Shown: positions 39,523-50,880, counted from the first letter of the stretch. The stretch: DNA of 64,000 bases from Viola odorata (GCA_963691705.1 OY829539.1:15674186-15738185), one strand, 5' to 3'. The notes: a model not told the origin generated them from the sequence alone. Numbers and translations are program-made.

Positions 39523-41387
39523 TTCCGGGTTTGCTGCCAGCTTGGCGAGACTGTCAGCTTCAGCGTTGTCCTCTCGGGGAATGTGCTTAAAGCTGACTTA
39601 CATGCCTTCTTTCTTTATCTCCAATAGCTCTCACACTACCTTGGCGAGGTACTGGACCATGATGGGCTCCCGAGCCTGAAAGCGCCCCAAGACCTGGTCG
39701 ATTACTAGTTTGGAGTCACCACAAATTTTTAGACGCACGTCTCATGTTCTTCTGGTATCGTGCCTACCTTTGGAAGAAAGGCTTCTTCCTATCCTGAGTC
39801 CGGCTAGTAACGCCTCGTATTCCGCCGTATTATTGGATAATGGCTGCAGGATCCGGATGGCGTATTGTATTCGCATATCGTGCGGCCCATTTATGAAGAT
39901 TCCTGCTCCAGCCAATTCTTGGTTTTTAGATCCATCTACATGAACGATCCAGAGGTCCGTATAAGTTTCTGGGAATGGGAGATCCACGTCGCCCCATTCC
40001 TCTTCGGGTACATCTGTTAACGGATCTTCTGTAAAGGTGCATTCCGCTATAAATCCGCCAGGATTTGAGCCTTCACAGATGGCCGGGACTGATACCTCAG
40101 CCCGTATTGCTCGAGTTCGAGGGCCCAGATTAACATTCTTCCTGAGGACTCAGGCTTTCGAAATATTCTCTTTAGAGGTTGGTCTGTAAGCACGATAACG
40201 GGGTAGGACTGGAAGTATCTGCCCATTTTTTGAGTGGCTTGTATTAGTGTAAATGCTATTTTCTCAATTCGGGCGTATCGCAGCTCCGCATCTTTCAGAA
40301 CGTGACTTACAAAATATACAGGGCGGTGCGCGTGGCTATCATCGCGAACGAGGATGACACTAACCACTTCATCGGCAGCGCCAAGGTATAGATATAAATT
40401 ATCACCCGGTTCCGGCCTGGTCAGCAGTAGGTCAGACGATAGGTAATCTTTTAAGCTAATGAATGCCTCTTCACATTCCAGGGTCCACCCGAACGGTGCT
40501 TTCTTGCGTATGACTTTGAAGAAATGGAGGCACTTCTCGCCTTGTTTGGAAATAAATCGCCCTAATCTTAGACTTTGTACCTCCTTAATGGTTCTTGGAG
40601 ATATCATGTCTTGTATGGCTTTAATCTTTAAGGGGTTAGGCTGGATTCCTTTTCGGCTGACTACGTAGCCTAGGAATTTCCCCATTTGAAATGCAAACAT
40701 GCATTTTTGGGGGTTCAGTTTCATGCGGTGCCTTTTCATCACATCAAAGACTTCCTTCAGATCCTGCAAGTGATCCTAAAAGTTCACACTTTTTACTAAT
40801 ATATCGTCAACGTATGCTTCCACATTCCTTCCTATCTGCTTTTCGAATATTCTGTTTGCCATACGTTGGAACGTCGCCCCTGCGTTTTTTAGCCCGAACG
40901 GCATCGCCGTATAATAGTAAGTGGCCTTAGGAGTGATGAAGGCAGTCTTTTCTTCATCTTCAACGGCCATGGGAATTTGGTGGTATCCGGAGTTAGTGTC
41001 AAGTGAGCTTAAATATGCGTACCCGGCAGTCTGATCGACTAGTTGGTCAATTCGGGGAAGCGGGTAGCAATCCTTAGGGCAAGCATCGTTTAAATCGGTA
41101 AAGTCGATACACATGCGCCAGTCTCCATTGGACTTAGGAACGAGAACTGGGTTGGCTAACCACGTAGGGTATTGAACTTCGCGGATGAACCCCGCATCAA
41201 GGAGTTTCGTCACTTCTTTATCAACGGCTAAAGCTTTTTCCGTAGAAAATACGCATCGCTTTTGCTGGACCGGCCTGACGCTAGGGTCAGCATTGAGACG
41301 ATGTTCGGCTATTTTGCGTGATATACCCGGCATGTCTGCGGGTTTCCATGCGAACTCTCCTTCACATTTGTTCAATAACCGGGCCAA
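39523..41387 (-). pseudogene. Element B reverse transcriptase, RNase H and second RNase H
   Basis: Open from 41387 through WKPADMPGISRKIAEHRL, DACPKDCYPLPRID, MPFGLKNAGATF and YVDDILVKS, to a stop at 40778-40776. Open again 40769-40047 through RNase H. A five-residue in-frame deletion lies after EVQS, where A and C have LTG.IIALG. After a phase change the second RNase H appears at 39987-39742 (WIVHVDGSKNQELAGAG, NNTAEYEALLAGL) and continues brokenly toward the integrase. Confidence 0.88.
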
Positions 41388-41414
41388 TTGAAAGTTTTCC
41401 TCTGGACTGAGCTT

Positions 41415-42401
41415 TTAGCTGACTAGGAAGCTCGCCTCCTCTATGCCTATCACCGGTACGGGCACTATTTTTTCCAGAGGTTGTGCGCGCTTCTCATCAC
41501 CCTGTTCGTATGGGTCCGCTGTTATACATACATACCTATCGCAACTCTTTTGAGTCATGAGCAGGTAACATTCCGCTGCCAGTTTTTGGTTGCGCTTTAT
41601 CGATACCACTCCGTCTAAGGAGGGGTATTTCATCTTCAGGTGCTTCTGAGATATCACCGCTCCAAAGTGGTTGAGAAAAGGTCATCCGAGTATGACATTG
41701 TAGGGCAAGTTTAAGTCCACGACAAGGAATAACAGATCCTCTGATCGCTTAGAGGTGTCTTCTCTGAAGTACACGGGCAAAGTAGTTATCCCTGTGACAG
41801 GGATTGGGACCCTGTCCACTCCAATTATGGGTTTCTTCCAAGGTGTTAACTCGTTGTCGGGTCGTTTCATGAGATTGTATGCTTCTAACGAGAAGAGGTT
41901 CACTGCACTCCCGTTATCTATAAGAGTTCTTTTGACTCCGTGACTGGCAATGATGGGCATAACCACTAATGTGTCATTATGCGGATAGGCAACGCCTTTT
42001 TCGTCCCCTTCTGAGAAGGATAATATCATGCGATCTAGGATGCTTATTGCTTCACCTTTCTTTATCATGCCATTTCGCTTGCGTTTTTCTCCTAACGCGG
42101 TCGTCAGTGGCTCTGCTTTATTTATATAAGGGGTCCCTCCCGCTATGATGTTAATCATAGGGAAGTCCTCGTCGTCTACCGTGAAAGCTTTTTCACCTCT
42201 CCCTCCGGGAGTATTATCCTTCTATGGGACGCGAGGGCGTATTTTTCGGTCGTCTGCTATCCTTTTCGTGGGATTATTTCTGGCATCTTCTCTTACTTTG
42301 GCTGCGAATTCTCCCAAGTAACCTTCTTCCACCAAACATTCTATTGCTGATTTTAATTCTCTGCATACTTCTGTAGAATGCCCCCTGGCTTTGTGGAATT
42401 T
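41415..42401 (-). pseudogene. Element B nucleocapsid end and protease
   Basis: The knuckle region follows GRRENAY, but its first Cys codon is TGA (42402-42404) where A has Cys. Protease: LIDNGSAVNLFSLEAYN and LPYNVILG, then a stop at about 41682 where the next residue should be Arg, then QKHLKMKYPSLDGVVSIK. Another stop precedes the RT at 41415. Confidence 0.85.
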
Positions 42402-43862
42402 TCAATAAGCATTTTCTCTTCTCCCTAGAAGCACTCCGGGCTTCACAAGCGCAGGGTAAAGGATGGGAAGGTTTCGCTGCTCCACTATCGCTAAAATCTC
42501 TGCCCTTGGTATATTAAGGGAAGGGAAATCAGGGTCGTACATCCGACCTTTAGAAGGATCTCCTTGATGCTGATTAGGGGAACCACCAGGCTTTCCCTTC
42601 GAAGTGTTACCTTTCCGCCCACTGGAGGTCTTGGGAATATGATCTTTCCGCCGAGCATAATCGTCCGCGAGGCGGTCATCAGGAATGGTAATTGTAGGTG
42701 CGTTAGGAATCAGAGGTGTCTCAGGCAGCATGTTATAGGTTCTATCTCTGTTTTCCTCTTCTTTCATTTTCGCGTAATTATGGGCTTTGAGTCTTAATGC
42801 GTCTAAAGTCACTGGAGGGTCCACCATCAGTGCATCTTTCAATTTACCATAACGGCAGTTCCTTTTCAGGGCTTCTATAGCGAAATCAATGGTAACGCCC
42901 GACGTTAGTGACATTTCCAGATCAAATCGACTGAGAAAGTCCTTCAAAGTTTTTTGAGGCATTCGACGTATGTCAAATAACGCGGCGGTGGATTTTCTGA
43001 TTGGAATCGCTGTACTAAATCTGCTCCGGAACTTGGATTCCAATTGTGCGAAATTGCTAATAGATCCGCCCAGAAGGCCCTCGAACCAGAGACGCGCAAC
43101 TCCTGATAATGTCATAACAAATATTTGGCACAACGCCGCATCACTGTGAGTCTGAAATTGAACGAAATCCTTCACCTTATTGACGTGGGAAATGGGATCT
43201 CTGGTGCCATCATAAGTCTCAGTGGGAAGTTTCACATGTCGACTGACCTTATGGCGTCTTATACGACGGCTAAATGGATGACCCGATATGTCATCAAGGA
43301 TTTCACGCGCCTGGCGCGGGGGAGATATTTCCACGTGACGGCACTGGTTTCGCGGTTCAGGCGTAAGATGTTGCCTAGGAGACCGGCTGCGGCTCCTGGA
43401 CGAACGAGTTCTATGTCTTCTGCTACTGGAACTCTCCCTGTACTCAGGAGATAAATCTCTATTCGCTCCTTCTCTTCGACCGTCCCAACGGTTCCTGACC
43501 CCCTCGAGGTGCCGATCCTTCTGAGGGATGGGACCTTGTGGTACCTGCGGCACATAAGGTTCTACTCGTCCTTGAGAACGAAGGGTCGCTATTTCACTCG
43601 CAAAAGGGTGTTCTGTACTATTTAACACAAATCCCCTTGGAGGAGGAGTAGAAAAGCTAGATCCCGCCATCTGGGATAATGAAACGGTCATTTGCGAGGA
43701 GAGGGCTTCCCCTGCCGACCTGGTCAACAGATCCGGAGATTCTGAACTGATTTGTTGCGCTGTCACAGAAAGATCAACAGTAGAAAAAGGGAATAACTGT
43801 CTACGAATCGAAAAAGGGAGACTAGAGGATGAGGGTCGCGCCAGCTCCGATTCAGAAGTCAT
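42402..43862 (-). pseudogene. Element B gag
   Basis: ATG at 43862 (MTSESELARPSSSSLPFS), open to 42402, about 486 residues, the longest intact gag frame here. SR-rich tract (RRHRTRSSRSRSRSPRQ), gag core DPISHVNKVKDFVQFQTH, FVMTLSGVARLWFEGLL and FRSRFSTAIPIRKS, and a basic C-terminal part (PGGSPNQHQGDPSKGR). It ends by a stop in the zinc knuckle. Confidence 0.88.
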
Positions 43863-43925
43863 GATAGTTCCGATCTCTGGGTAAAACAGAGCTTGTCTAT
43901 TAAGGACGCTCACTTAATGTACCAA

Positions 43926-43945
43926 GGCTCTCAACGAGAGCACCA
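43926..43945 (-). other. Element B primer binding site
   Basis: The minus strand reads TGGTGCTCTCGTTGAGAGCC, three bases from the LTR end. Two changes from the A site. Confidence 0.7.
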
Positions 43946-43948
43946 ATT

Positions 43949-44508
43949 TGATAAGATTCGATCTTCAAGACGATCGGGACGATGTCTACTGTTAGTCGGA
44001 GGTGCTGTAGATGACGTCGGATCCACCTGCAAAGCGCCGGAGGGGGGACTCCGGCGTAGACACTCCGATGCTTAAGTCAGTAAGTGGTTCAAAAATAGCA
44101 GAGGGTCTTGTAGGTAGTTTTTCGGCCGCTGGGGGCGATATCTGGGGAAAAGGCGATATCCTGGGGAGATACCGCTCTAGATGATGTTACGGGCGATACC
44201 TGGGGATAACGTCATGGGCGATACCTGAGGTGACGTCATGGGCGATGCCTCTGAGGATGGTGTCGGGGGCGATACCCATGATGATGTCGGGGGCGATAAC
44301 TCCATGGGTCCCCTGGGATGGGATGATGTCGTGCGTCCAGAGTCGCGTGAGTCCTCCCCCCCCCTCCCCCCCGCTGATGTCGACCATCCCAGAAAACACC
44401 TCACGGTCTAGTAGCGATAGCTTAACTGTCCGATAGGCTTATAGGATTCCGCCCTCGGCAGGGGTCATAATTACAGCAATGTCCTTGGGATTGTCTTGAT
44501 TGTTATCA
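43949..44508 (-). repeat. Element B right (5') LTR, with GGGCGATACC repeats
   Basis: In plus orientation TGATAAGATTCG to GATTGTTATCA, 560 bp. From 44130 to 44300 the decamer GGGCGATACC and variants recur about eight times (44143, 44188, 44216, 44240, 44269, 44293 and others). The TATTTATAGGC box of the other LTRs is not present where expected, so promoter activity is doubtful. It shares the AAAGCGCCGGAGG and GCTGATGTCGACCATCCCAG blocks with other LTRs. Confidence 0.85.
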
Positions 44509-44927
44509 ATACCTAAGGTGTCTAATCCAATTGATTGCTCCCAATTTAGGCCTGTTAGCTTATGTAATGTTTTTTTTAAGTTGATTACAAAGGCTATGGC
44601 AAATAGGCTTAAGACTTTACTATCGAGTATTGTGTCGCAAAATCAAAGCACATTTATTTGAAGAAGGAAGATTACTGATAATACTATTGTTGCTCAAGAA
44701 GTTTTTCACTTTATGCATAGCAATTATTCTTGTAAAGGGTGGATAAATATCAAGCTAGAAATGAGTAATGCGTATGATAGAATTGAATGGTCATTTTTAG
44801 AAGCAGTGATGGGACAAATGGGATTTTGTGCCCAGTGGGTGGATTTAGTAATGAGGTGTGTTTCCTCGATATCGTATGGAGATCTAGGGAAGTCCTTTCG
44901 GCTAGAGAAGGGTTTCCATTAGGGGTT
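44509..44927 (+). pseudogene. LINE (L1-type) reverse transcriptase, first part
   Basis: Plus-strand translation gives IPKVSNPIDCSQFRPVSLC, KAMANRLK, ITDNTIVAQEVFHFMHS, KLEMSNAYDRIEWSFLEAVM and GFCAQWVDLVMRCVSSISY. These are the classic motifs of plant L1-type RT. Stops are present, for example in the fingers region near 44661. The 5' end is cut at the LTR of element B. Confidence 0.88.
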
Positions 44928-46238
44928 TGATCGGTTGTAGAAGCCGTCAAAAATAATTATAACTTATCACTCGCTACAAAAAAGATTGAAGATAGTGGTA
45001 AGAGGTTCAATCCATAGAGAATGGTGAAGACGTAAACTAGACAAGGCCAGATATAAAATAAAAACAATAAAAGAAACAATGGGGGGTTTTGGATTTGAGA
45101 TTTAAAAATAATTAAACTAACTACAGAATAAATAAGAAAACAAATAAGAGAAAGCTTTCCTAGCAAAGAAAAATATCCAGTTATGATTTCAATTCGACCG
45201 ATCATAGATTCGACAATATTCAATTCCTGACTTATAGATGTGCTATAGGGTCCAGGTACGTTTAGGTCCCCTGCTTTCCTTCATAAGAGAAGTTACCCCA
45301 AGGTACATTTATGGGGTAACCTTGACAATCTATCGTCCTCCAAGGTACATTTATGGAGATAATACTTTGATGCCCATGAAGAGGAGGAAAGACACACCTA
45401 GGGCGAGACACTCAATACGTTCAAGGCACTACCCTAATTAGTTATTTATTCTAGTCTGATCGGACTAGCAACCTAATGACTCTGATCTGGTTGCCTACTC
45501 TACTTTGTAGCCTCACGTTAGTTATTACTACAGAGATTGCGGTAAACAGCAAGGGCAAGATACAGACTGATCAGATCACAAATCAAGCACAAGAAATATT
45601 GACATTTAAATAATAAATAAATACAAGCACATAAATATATTAAGCACAATCTGATCTCGCAGTCGAATGAATCAAAAACCTTCAATTGTCTTTACTAGAA
45701 AATTGAGATTAGTTCCACCAAGTTAACATAAAGAAAATAGTAAATATTAAAATAAAAGAAGAGGAAGAAGAAGAGAAGAAGAGGAGAGAGGAGTTGTTGT
45801 GCAACTCTCCAAAGTCGGAGAAGAGGCAGAAGAGAGAGCCTCCAAAACCCTAGATCTAAAAGCCTTAAATAGACTACAAAATAGGAAGTCTTAAAAGTGG
45901 AAAATATAAAAAAGGGAATTCTACTCCTAATAGAATTACAAAAGATGGAAATAAAATCCTTGCTGGAATAGAAGACCACGGGGAATGGGATTTTGAATCC
46001 GCTGGAGATCCTCTTCGGGAATTTCCTTTTGTGTGTCGGAGTTGTAAGCACCTGCAGCGCTCGACAACTAGGCCTAGATGCTCAACATCCGTCAAAACCC
46101 AGCAGATAATGTATCTTTCTAGAATTTCCTCTCCTAAAGCCCAAATATGCTCAAAGTAAAGAAATAGAAGCAAATCAGTAGCATCAAGATCCGAAAAGGG
46201 TTAGGAAATGAAGGGAAAATGTGCACAAAATACATCAT
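44928..46238 (-). mobile_element. 1.3-kb insert in the LINE, solo-LTR-like
   Basis: The LINE frame breaks after ATTAGGGGTT (44918-44927) and resumes at ATTAGGGTT (46239-46247), so an insert with an imperfect 9-10 bp duplication lies between. On the minus strand it reads ATGATGTATTTTGTGC to CAACCGATCA, with TG/CA ends, a TATTTAAGG box near 45870 and no coding frame. The 3' portion (CCATTCTCTATGGATTGAACCTC, then GACGGCTTCTACAACCGATCA) resembles LTR ends of large plant gypsy elements. An internal repeat CCAAGGTACATTTATGG occurs twice at 45297-45355. Confidence 0.55.
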
Positions 46239-46247
46239 ATTAGGGTT

Positions 46248-47308
46248 CCTCTTTCACCATACTTATTCATCCTCTACGCTGAGTTTATCAGCCTTACTAG
46301 GAAAGCTACTAAGCATGGGGGGTTGAATGAATTTCGGATGGGCAGGCAGGGTCGGGTGATTAGTCATTTGTTCTCTACGGATGATTGGTTGCTCTTTGTC
46401 AACGTTGAACTGAGCGATATTGATTTTCATGCAAGGCTTCTGTGAGTGTACGAGTTCACGTCTAGATAGTGGATAAATTATGATAAGTCAGATGTTTCTT
46501 CTAATCAGAATGTGAGTGTAGCAAGTAAAGTAAATTGTCCATAATATGATGGGTTTAACGGTTGTGGACCTCCATTTAAAATATCTTGGTTTACCTATGC
46601 CTTTCTGTCGGTCAAGATGGGAAGTTCTCTTCAATTCGAGAGAGGTTATGTAAAAGATTAGCGGGGTGAAAGGAGAAAAAACTCTCAGGATGGGAAGGAG
46701 ATCCTAATCAAGTCTACTTGTCAAGCGACCATACCTACCTTATGAGTTGTTTTAAGATGCTTATTCCAGTGTGTGATGAAATGTTTTGGTGGGGCCTCTT
46801 TGTGTAGGTCGAAAAATGATGGCGGAATAGGATTTCAGAAACTTTGGGAATTTAATTTGGCTTTGACAATCCCTGCAATCTCTAGTTTCTAGGGTCTTTA
46901 AAGCAAAGTATTATCCTTAAGAGGAATTCAGGATGACAACAGTGGGAAGTCGACCAAGTTTGTCTGGCGAAGTCATTTTGCAGGCCGACAAGTATTATCT
47001 AAAGGGTGTTTGTACAGGGTGGGGAATGAGGAACGTATCCGCATTGGGGGGTGCATGGTTACCAAGTTGTGGGGATAGGGTGATTCATTATAAGATTGCA
47101 TTCTAGCTACCGGACTCAAAGGTTTCCACTCTAATAGATCATGAGCTTCGGAGATGGAAACTTGGATTGCTAATCTTTTTTTATCCGACAGAGCGAGAAA
47201 GTATAGAATCGCTCCCTTTTAGTCATTTCCTTGCCTCTGACATGCTTTATTGGAGATTTACTAAAGATGGACATTACTTTGTTAAGAGCGGGTATCACGT
47301 TATGCTCT
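46248..47308 (+). pseudogene. LINE (L1-type), second part: RT C-terminus and following domain
   Basis: Continues with PLSPYLFILYAEFISLTRKA, VISHLFSTDDWLLF (active-site FADD is STDD here), YLGLPMPFCRSRW, KNDGGIGFQKLWEFNLAL and DGHYFVKSGYHVM in several frames, with many stops. It is cut at 47309 by the copia LTR. Confidence 0.85.
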
Positions 47309-47551
47309 TGCTATTAGGAATTACCTGAGTAGGAGACCAAAAGATAACCTAGATTGAGAAAGATAAATGACAATAAACAAGACAAGGGATTAACGTATTA
47401 TCGGTTTAGCCGCACTCCACAAACCACACAAATATTATTGATCTTAATATTCGTTAGTTTTACAATTACAAGAGAGTCTATTTATAAGGAAAGGGTCGAC
47501 CTCCATTCCTTACGTTAGTGATGTGGTATATCAGACTCCACATACCCAACA
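47309..47551 (-). repeat. Copia element 3' LTR, about 243 bp
   Basis: On the minus strand it starts TGTTGGGTATGTGGAG at 47551 and probably ends CCTAATAGCA at 47309, where LINE sequence resumes. It contains CCTTATAAATAGACTC as a TATA box. The other LTR lies beyond the window, so the end and the target duplication cannot be confirmed. Confidence 0.7.
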
Positions 47552-47567
47552 ATCTCCCACTTCGAGA
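47552..47567 (-). other. Copia polypurine tract
   Basis: The minus strand reads TCGAAGTGGGAGAT directly before the LTR. Confidence 0.75.
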
Positions 47568-47655
47568 CTGATCACAGGTCCACTCTCACTCATGTAACTC
47601 TAGTAAAACCCAACAGCATTAAGCAACTCTATATGTGCTGAGCTTTCTTCAACAA

Positions 47656-48331
47656 TCAGTTCTGAAGGCCAGTTGAAGCTACGCAAAACTTCAACTTCTC
47701 TTTAGTAACCACCTTGGTCAGCATATCTAATGGATTCTTTGATCCAAGGATTTTCTTCAAGGACAAAGTACCATCACTAATCAACTCCCTGATAAAGTGA
47801 TATCTCAACTGGATATGTTTTGTCCTAGCATGAAACACATGATTCTTCGCAAGAAGAATGACACTCTGACTGTCGTTGTACAGAGCATTGTCTTCCAGTT
47901 TCTTGCCCAAATCATTTCCTTGCTGGCTTCTAAAATAGCCATGTACTCTGCTTCCGTGGTTGAAAGAGCAACACTCTTTTGTAGTCGAGACATCTAACTA
48001 ACTGTTGTGCCACCCAAAGTGAAAGTATATCCCATAGTACTCTTCCTTGTATCCTCGCAACCACCCAAATCTGCATCAGTGAATCCTTCCAAGATTACAT
48101 CTTTTCTGCGGAAATATAATGCAACCTTAGAGGTACCTTTCAAGTAGCATAGCAGCCACTTAACCGCCTCCCAATGCTCTCTCCCAGGATTAGACATGAA
48201 CCTGCTAACAACTCTCACTGCATGAGCAATGTCTGGTCTCGTGCACACCATAGCATACATCAAACTACCAACTGCAGATGCATACAGAACATTAGCCATT
48301 TCTTCCTTGTCTTCATCTGTTTGAGGTAACT
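47656..48331 (-). pseudogene. Copia (Tnt1/Tork-like) pol: end of RT and RNase H
   Basis: The minus strand encodes ASAVGSLMYAMVCTRPDIAH, HWEAVKWLLCYLKGTSK, GFTDADLGG and KSTMGYTFTLGG, then after a stop at about 47996 and a phase change KSVALSTTEAEYMAI. The end is ALYNDSQSVILLAKN, HARTKHIQLRYHFIREL and DMLTKVVTKEKL. These are Ty1/copia RNase H motifs, closest in wording to Tnt1-type elements. The upstream half lies beyond element C, at 62619 onward. Confidence 0.9.
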
Positions 48332-48910
48332 TGATAAGATTCAGACTGTATGCTAAAGGGTAGTAGAGGATTATGGTTCTTGAGGTCGACCATCCACGGT
48401 GTCCGATGTACCTGCACAGCGCCGGAGGGGGTCTCCGGCGTAAACACTCCGATGCTTAAGTCAGTAATGGCTGTGAAAAGTAGTAGAGCTTTTGCTAGCA
48501 ATCTTAGGCTTACCTTCCCCCTTTGTGGCGGAGGTATTTATAGGCAAAAATGGAGCATCTCTAGGTGATCTTGGTCACAAAGTGCTAACGCGCCCGTCAG
48601 GGGGGGTTAAAGTTCCTATGAAGGAATTCACTATCGCTGTGTTAGATATAGGTATGGGGGTAGGCGTTACCTAGGTAAGGCAACGTCTATGCCCCTCTCG
48701 AGATGCCTAGTTTGGCCTGGGATGGGATAACGCCCCGTGTCATGACAGTGTGATGTGTGGGACCCCCTCGCTGATGTCGACCATCCCAGTTTCGATCGCA
48801 TAGAGAGAGGCGATAGCCTCGAGGCTGCCAGGGCGGTAGGAGCAGCAACTTATTCTCCCACCGCGGGGTATAAGATGAAAATGCCCTTGTCGTTAGGGGT
48901 ATTGTTATCA
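48332..48910 (-). repeat. Element C left (3') LTR
   Basis: Plus orientation TGATAAGATTCAGACTG to GGTATTGTTATCA. On the minus strand a TATA box (TATAAATA) lies at about 48533-48540. Some 20 single-base differences from the right LTR were seen by eye. Confidence 0.95.
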
Positions 48911-49053
48911 TAAGCCCAACCGAAAATGAGCCCGAGTGTTTACCAAGGGCTACCGCTTCATCCTTACTCTTGCCAAGTCAACTGGTTTTCACACGTAGAG
49001 ATGATCTATTTGTCGAGAAATATGTTTCTTCCAACCGTCATTCTTCTCTAGCC
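48911..49053 (+). other. Element C LTR-adjacent sequence and ORFa upstream region
   Basis: TAAGCCCAACCGAAAATGAG and CCCGAGTGTTTACCAAGGGCT adjoin the LTR as in A and B. Confidence 0.5.
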
Positions 49054-49060
49054 TATAAAT
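49054..49060 (+). promoter_or_regulatory. TATA box of ORFa (element C)
   Basis: TATAAAT, 67 bp upstream of the ORFa start position; the counterpart of 15226 in B. Confidence 0.55.
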
Positions 49061-49120
49061 TGTCTTTTTGTCGCGCTACTTTTTTCACGACCGTTTCTGC
49101 ACTTCCTCTGATTTTTTACT

Positions 49121-49504
49121 ATAGATGATCTTACGAAGAACTTTCTGATCTCGAAGGCGCACAGCCTGAAGAACCTTGCTGAGTCTGACATCAGTTTCCT
49201 GGAGACCATGCTGACTAAAACCTCTGAGGATGTCCTGGAGCTTCAGGGAATGATGACTCCTTTGTTGTCCAGACAAGGAGTTGCTTCTACGGAGGATTTC
49301 AGTCCTATATAGAATGTGTCAAAGCTGGGTGTTGCGATCTCCCGCATCGAGGTGACCATTACTATGCTGCATCATAGGAAAGATCTGTTGGTGTGCTGCT
49401 TGAAGGGTATGAGGGTTTCCTCCGCCGAACTGTCCTTAGTGGCGGATGCTCTAAGGGACATCCCTGCTGCTCTTGAGGACGATGAGGTTGGGTCCCATGA
49501 TTGA
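49121..49504 (+). pseudogene. Antisense ORFa of element C (start lost, one stop)
   Basis: Aligns to ORFa of A and B, but the start ATG is ATA at 49121-49123. TAG near 49310 follows DFSPI. The rest is open to GSHD at 49504. These two changes make it inactive as a full-length protein. Confidence 0.75.
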
Positions 49505-49654
49505 CTCTTAGTCGTTGTCCCTTTGTTTTTATAATTTCTGTGTACGCGCTTGAGCGCTTAGGCCGTTCAGGCCATAATTAAATAAAATGTCGCTTTAATT
49601 ATTGTTCTGTCTTCTACCTTTGATCTCTTGCTGTTTGCTGCTCTAGTCAGGTAC

Positions 49655-49682
49655 GGTTGTTATAAGCCCAACCAAAAATGAG
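49655..49682 (+). repeat. Extra copy of the LTR-edge sequence within C
   Basis: GTTATAAGCCCAACCAAAAATGAG matches the LTR/internal junction (GTTATCATAAGCCC...) near 48904-48928, but lies between ORFa and ORFb, away from any LTR. Confidence 0.5.
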
Positions 49683-49922
49683 TCTTCTCTAAAATGAAGT
49701 GCTTTGATGCCCGAATTAGCAATAAATGTCTACTCGATCACTCCTTGCGCCGCACTCCCCGTGGTGGGTGATTGGGTTATTTTTTGGTGTCTTTTCATTG
49801 GCGCAGTTCTCGAACAGTTGCGTGCACCATATCAGATTCTGTAATTATGGTTGTTCTTCTCTAGGTGTACTTATTGCTTTCAAGGGACACACAAAGAGAC
49901 CGGGATATCTTTTTGTCTCAGC

Positions 49923-49929
49923 TATTTAA
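49923..49929 (+). promoter_or_regulatory. TATA-like box of ORFb (element C)
   Basis: TATTTAA, about 75 bp upstream of the ORFb ATG; in the position of TTATATAA in A. Confidence 0.4.
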
Positions 49930-49999
49930 TGTGGTTTTCTTTCCCTTTTCCTGTTCACCTTCTTCTTCTTATTTCTTTTCCTAGATTGCTTGTGAATCA

Positions 50000-50409
50000 A
50001 TGGTAGATTCCTATTTCCTTGATACTACGGCGCGTGACTCTCCGCTGACTCCTCCAACTTCACTCGATTCGGATCATCCTCCTCCGTCGCCCCCATGGAG
50101 GCCGCCAGTCCGCCGGAAGGGCCGCAAAAGGCTGAGGAAGAAAACCTCCAAGGCGGTTAACGTTCCTTCTGCTTGCTCCACAAGGATAACGGATAATTTC
50201 CTTCTGTCAATCTCGTCTTGGAAAAAGATTCTCTTCATGACACAGATTCTGAGGCAACGGTTGCTAACGTTGCAGACGGGCCGAGCTCGGCGCTGCTAGG
50301 TAAGGAAAAAAGGGTTGACGAACCTTTTCCTCCTTACAATGGAGGCCTTCCGCTCTCGGATGACGACGACGTCTTTTACTATGACATGTACTGGCCTGAT
50401 GAGGATTAG
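50000..50409 (+). pseudogene. Antisense ORFb of element C (one frameshift)
   Basis: ATG at 50000 (MVDSYFLDTTARDSPLTPPT), basic patch KGRKRLRKKTSK, a frameshift between about 50180 and 50230, then an acidic end with PFPPYNGGLPLSDDDD and MYWPDED. It aligns with ORFb of A. Confidence 0.65.
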
Positions 50410-50880
50410 TGGCCTAGCGTTAGGTGCGCTGTAGATGCCGTATGGCTTTTAATAAATAAACTGATGTTTTCTTCTTCTTACCACTGTCTTATTTTATTGA
50501 TGACTGATACGGAGGTGTTAGCCTTACTGAGTCAAGCGTTCTGCGATGGTTTTGGCTCGGCCAATCATTAACTGCTGTTTGGTAGGTCGTGGTGAATAAC
50601 TGCTTGCTTCTAACTTCTGAGCACGATTCCACGTGGCCCATTTCTTTTACACGTGTCCTCGCGCGACTGGTAGTTCAATTAATGCAGTGATATTTGGTCC
50701 TTTAAAAGGGCTTATCTTCTCTTTCTAATACTTTTTGCCCTCATTTCAAGTTTTCTCTCTTCTCTGCACTTTCTCTGGAAAAGGTTCTCGTCCGTCCCCC
50801 GCCCTTCGCCGATTTACCTGCGGATCTTTCCTTTCAAGGTATCACTTCATCCCTTCAGATTTTCTGTTCATTAGCTTATT

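Larger units (their letters stand above)
14102..44508 (-). mobile_element. Element B: Tat-lineage Ty3/gypsy element, probably recombinant, holding element A
   Basis: On the minus strand the order is LTR (44508-43949), primer site, gag, protease, RT-RNase H, second RNase H, integrase ending at 38192, tandem repeats, insertion of A, antisense ORFs (plus strand 15294-20725), LTR (14615-14102). The five bases outside the ends are GGGAG on the left and ATACC on the right, so no target duplication. The outer LTRs share only blocks. The left flank is D gag and the right flank is a LINE. Confidence 0.8.

Noticed and set aside
45695..46173. Minus-strand ORFs of 99 and 118 codons in the insert
   Set aside because: Overlapping phases, T-rich hydrophobic translation and no motif; best read as non-coding LTR-like sequence.
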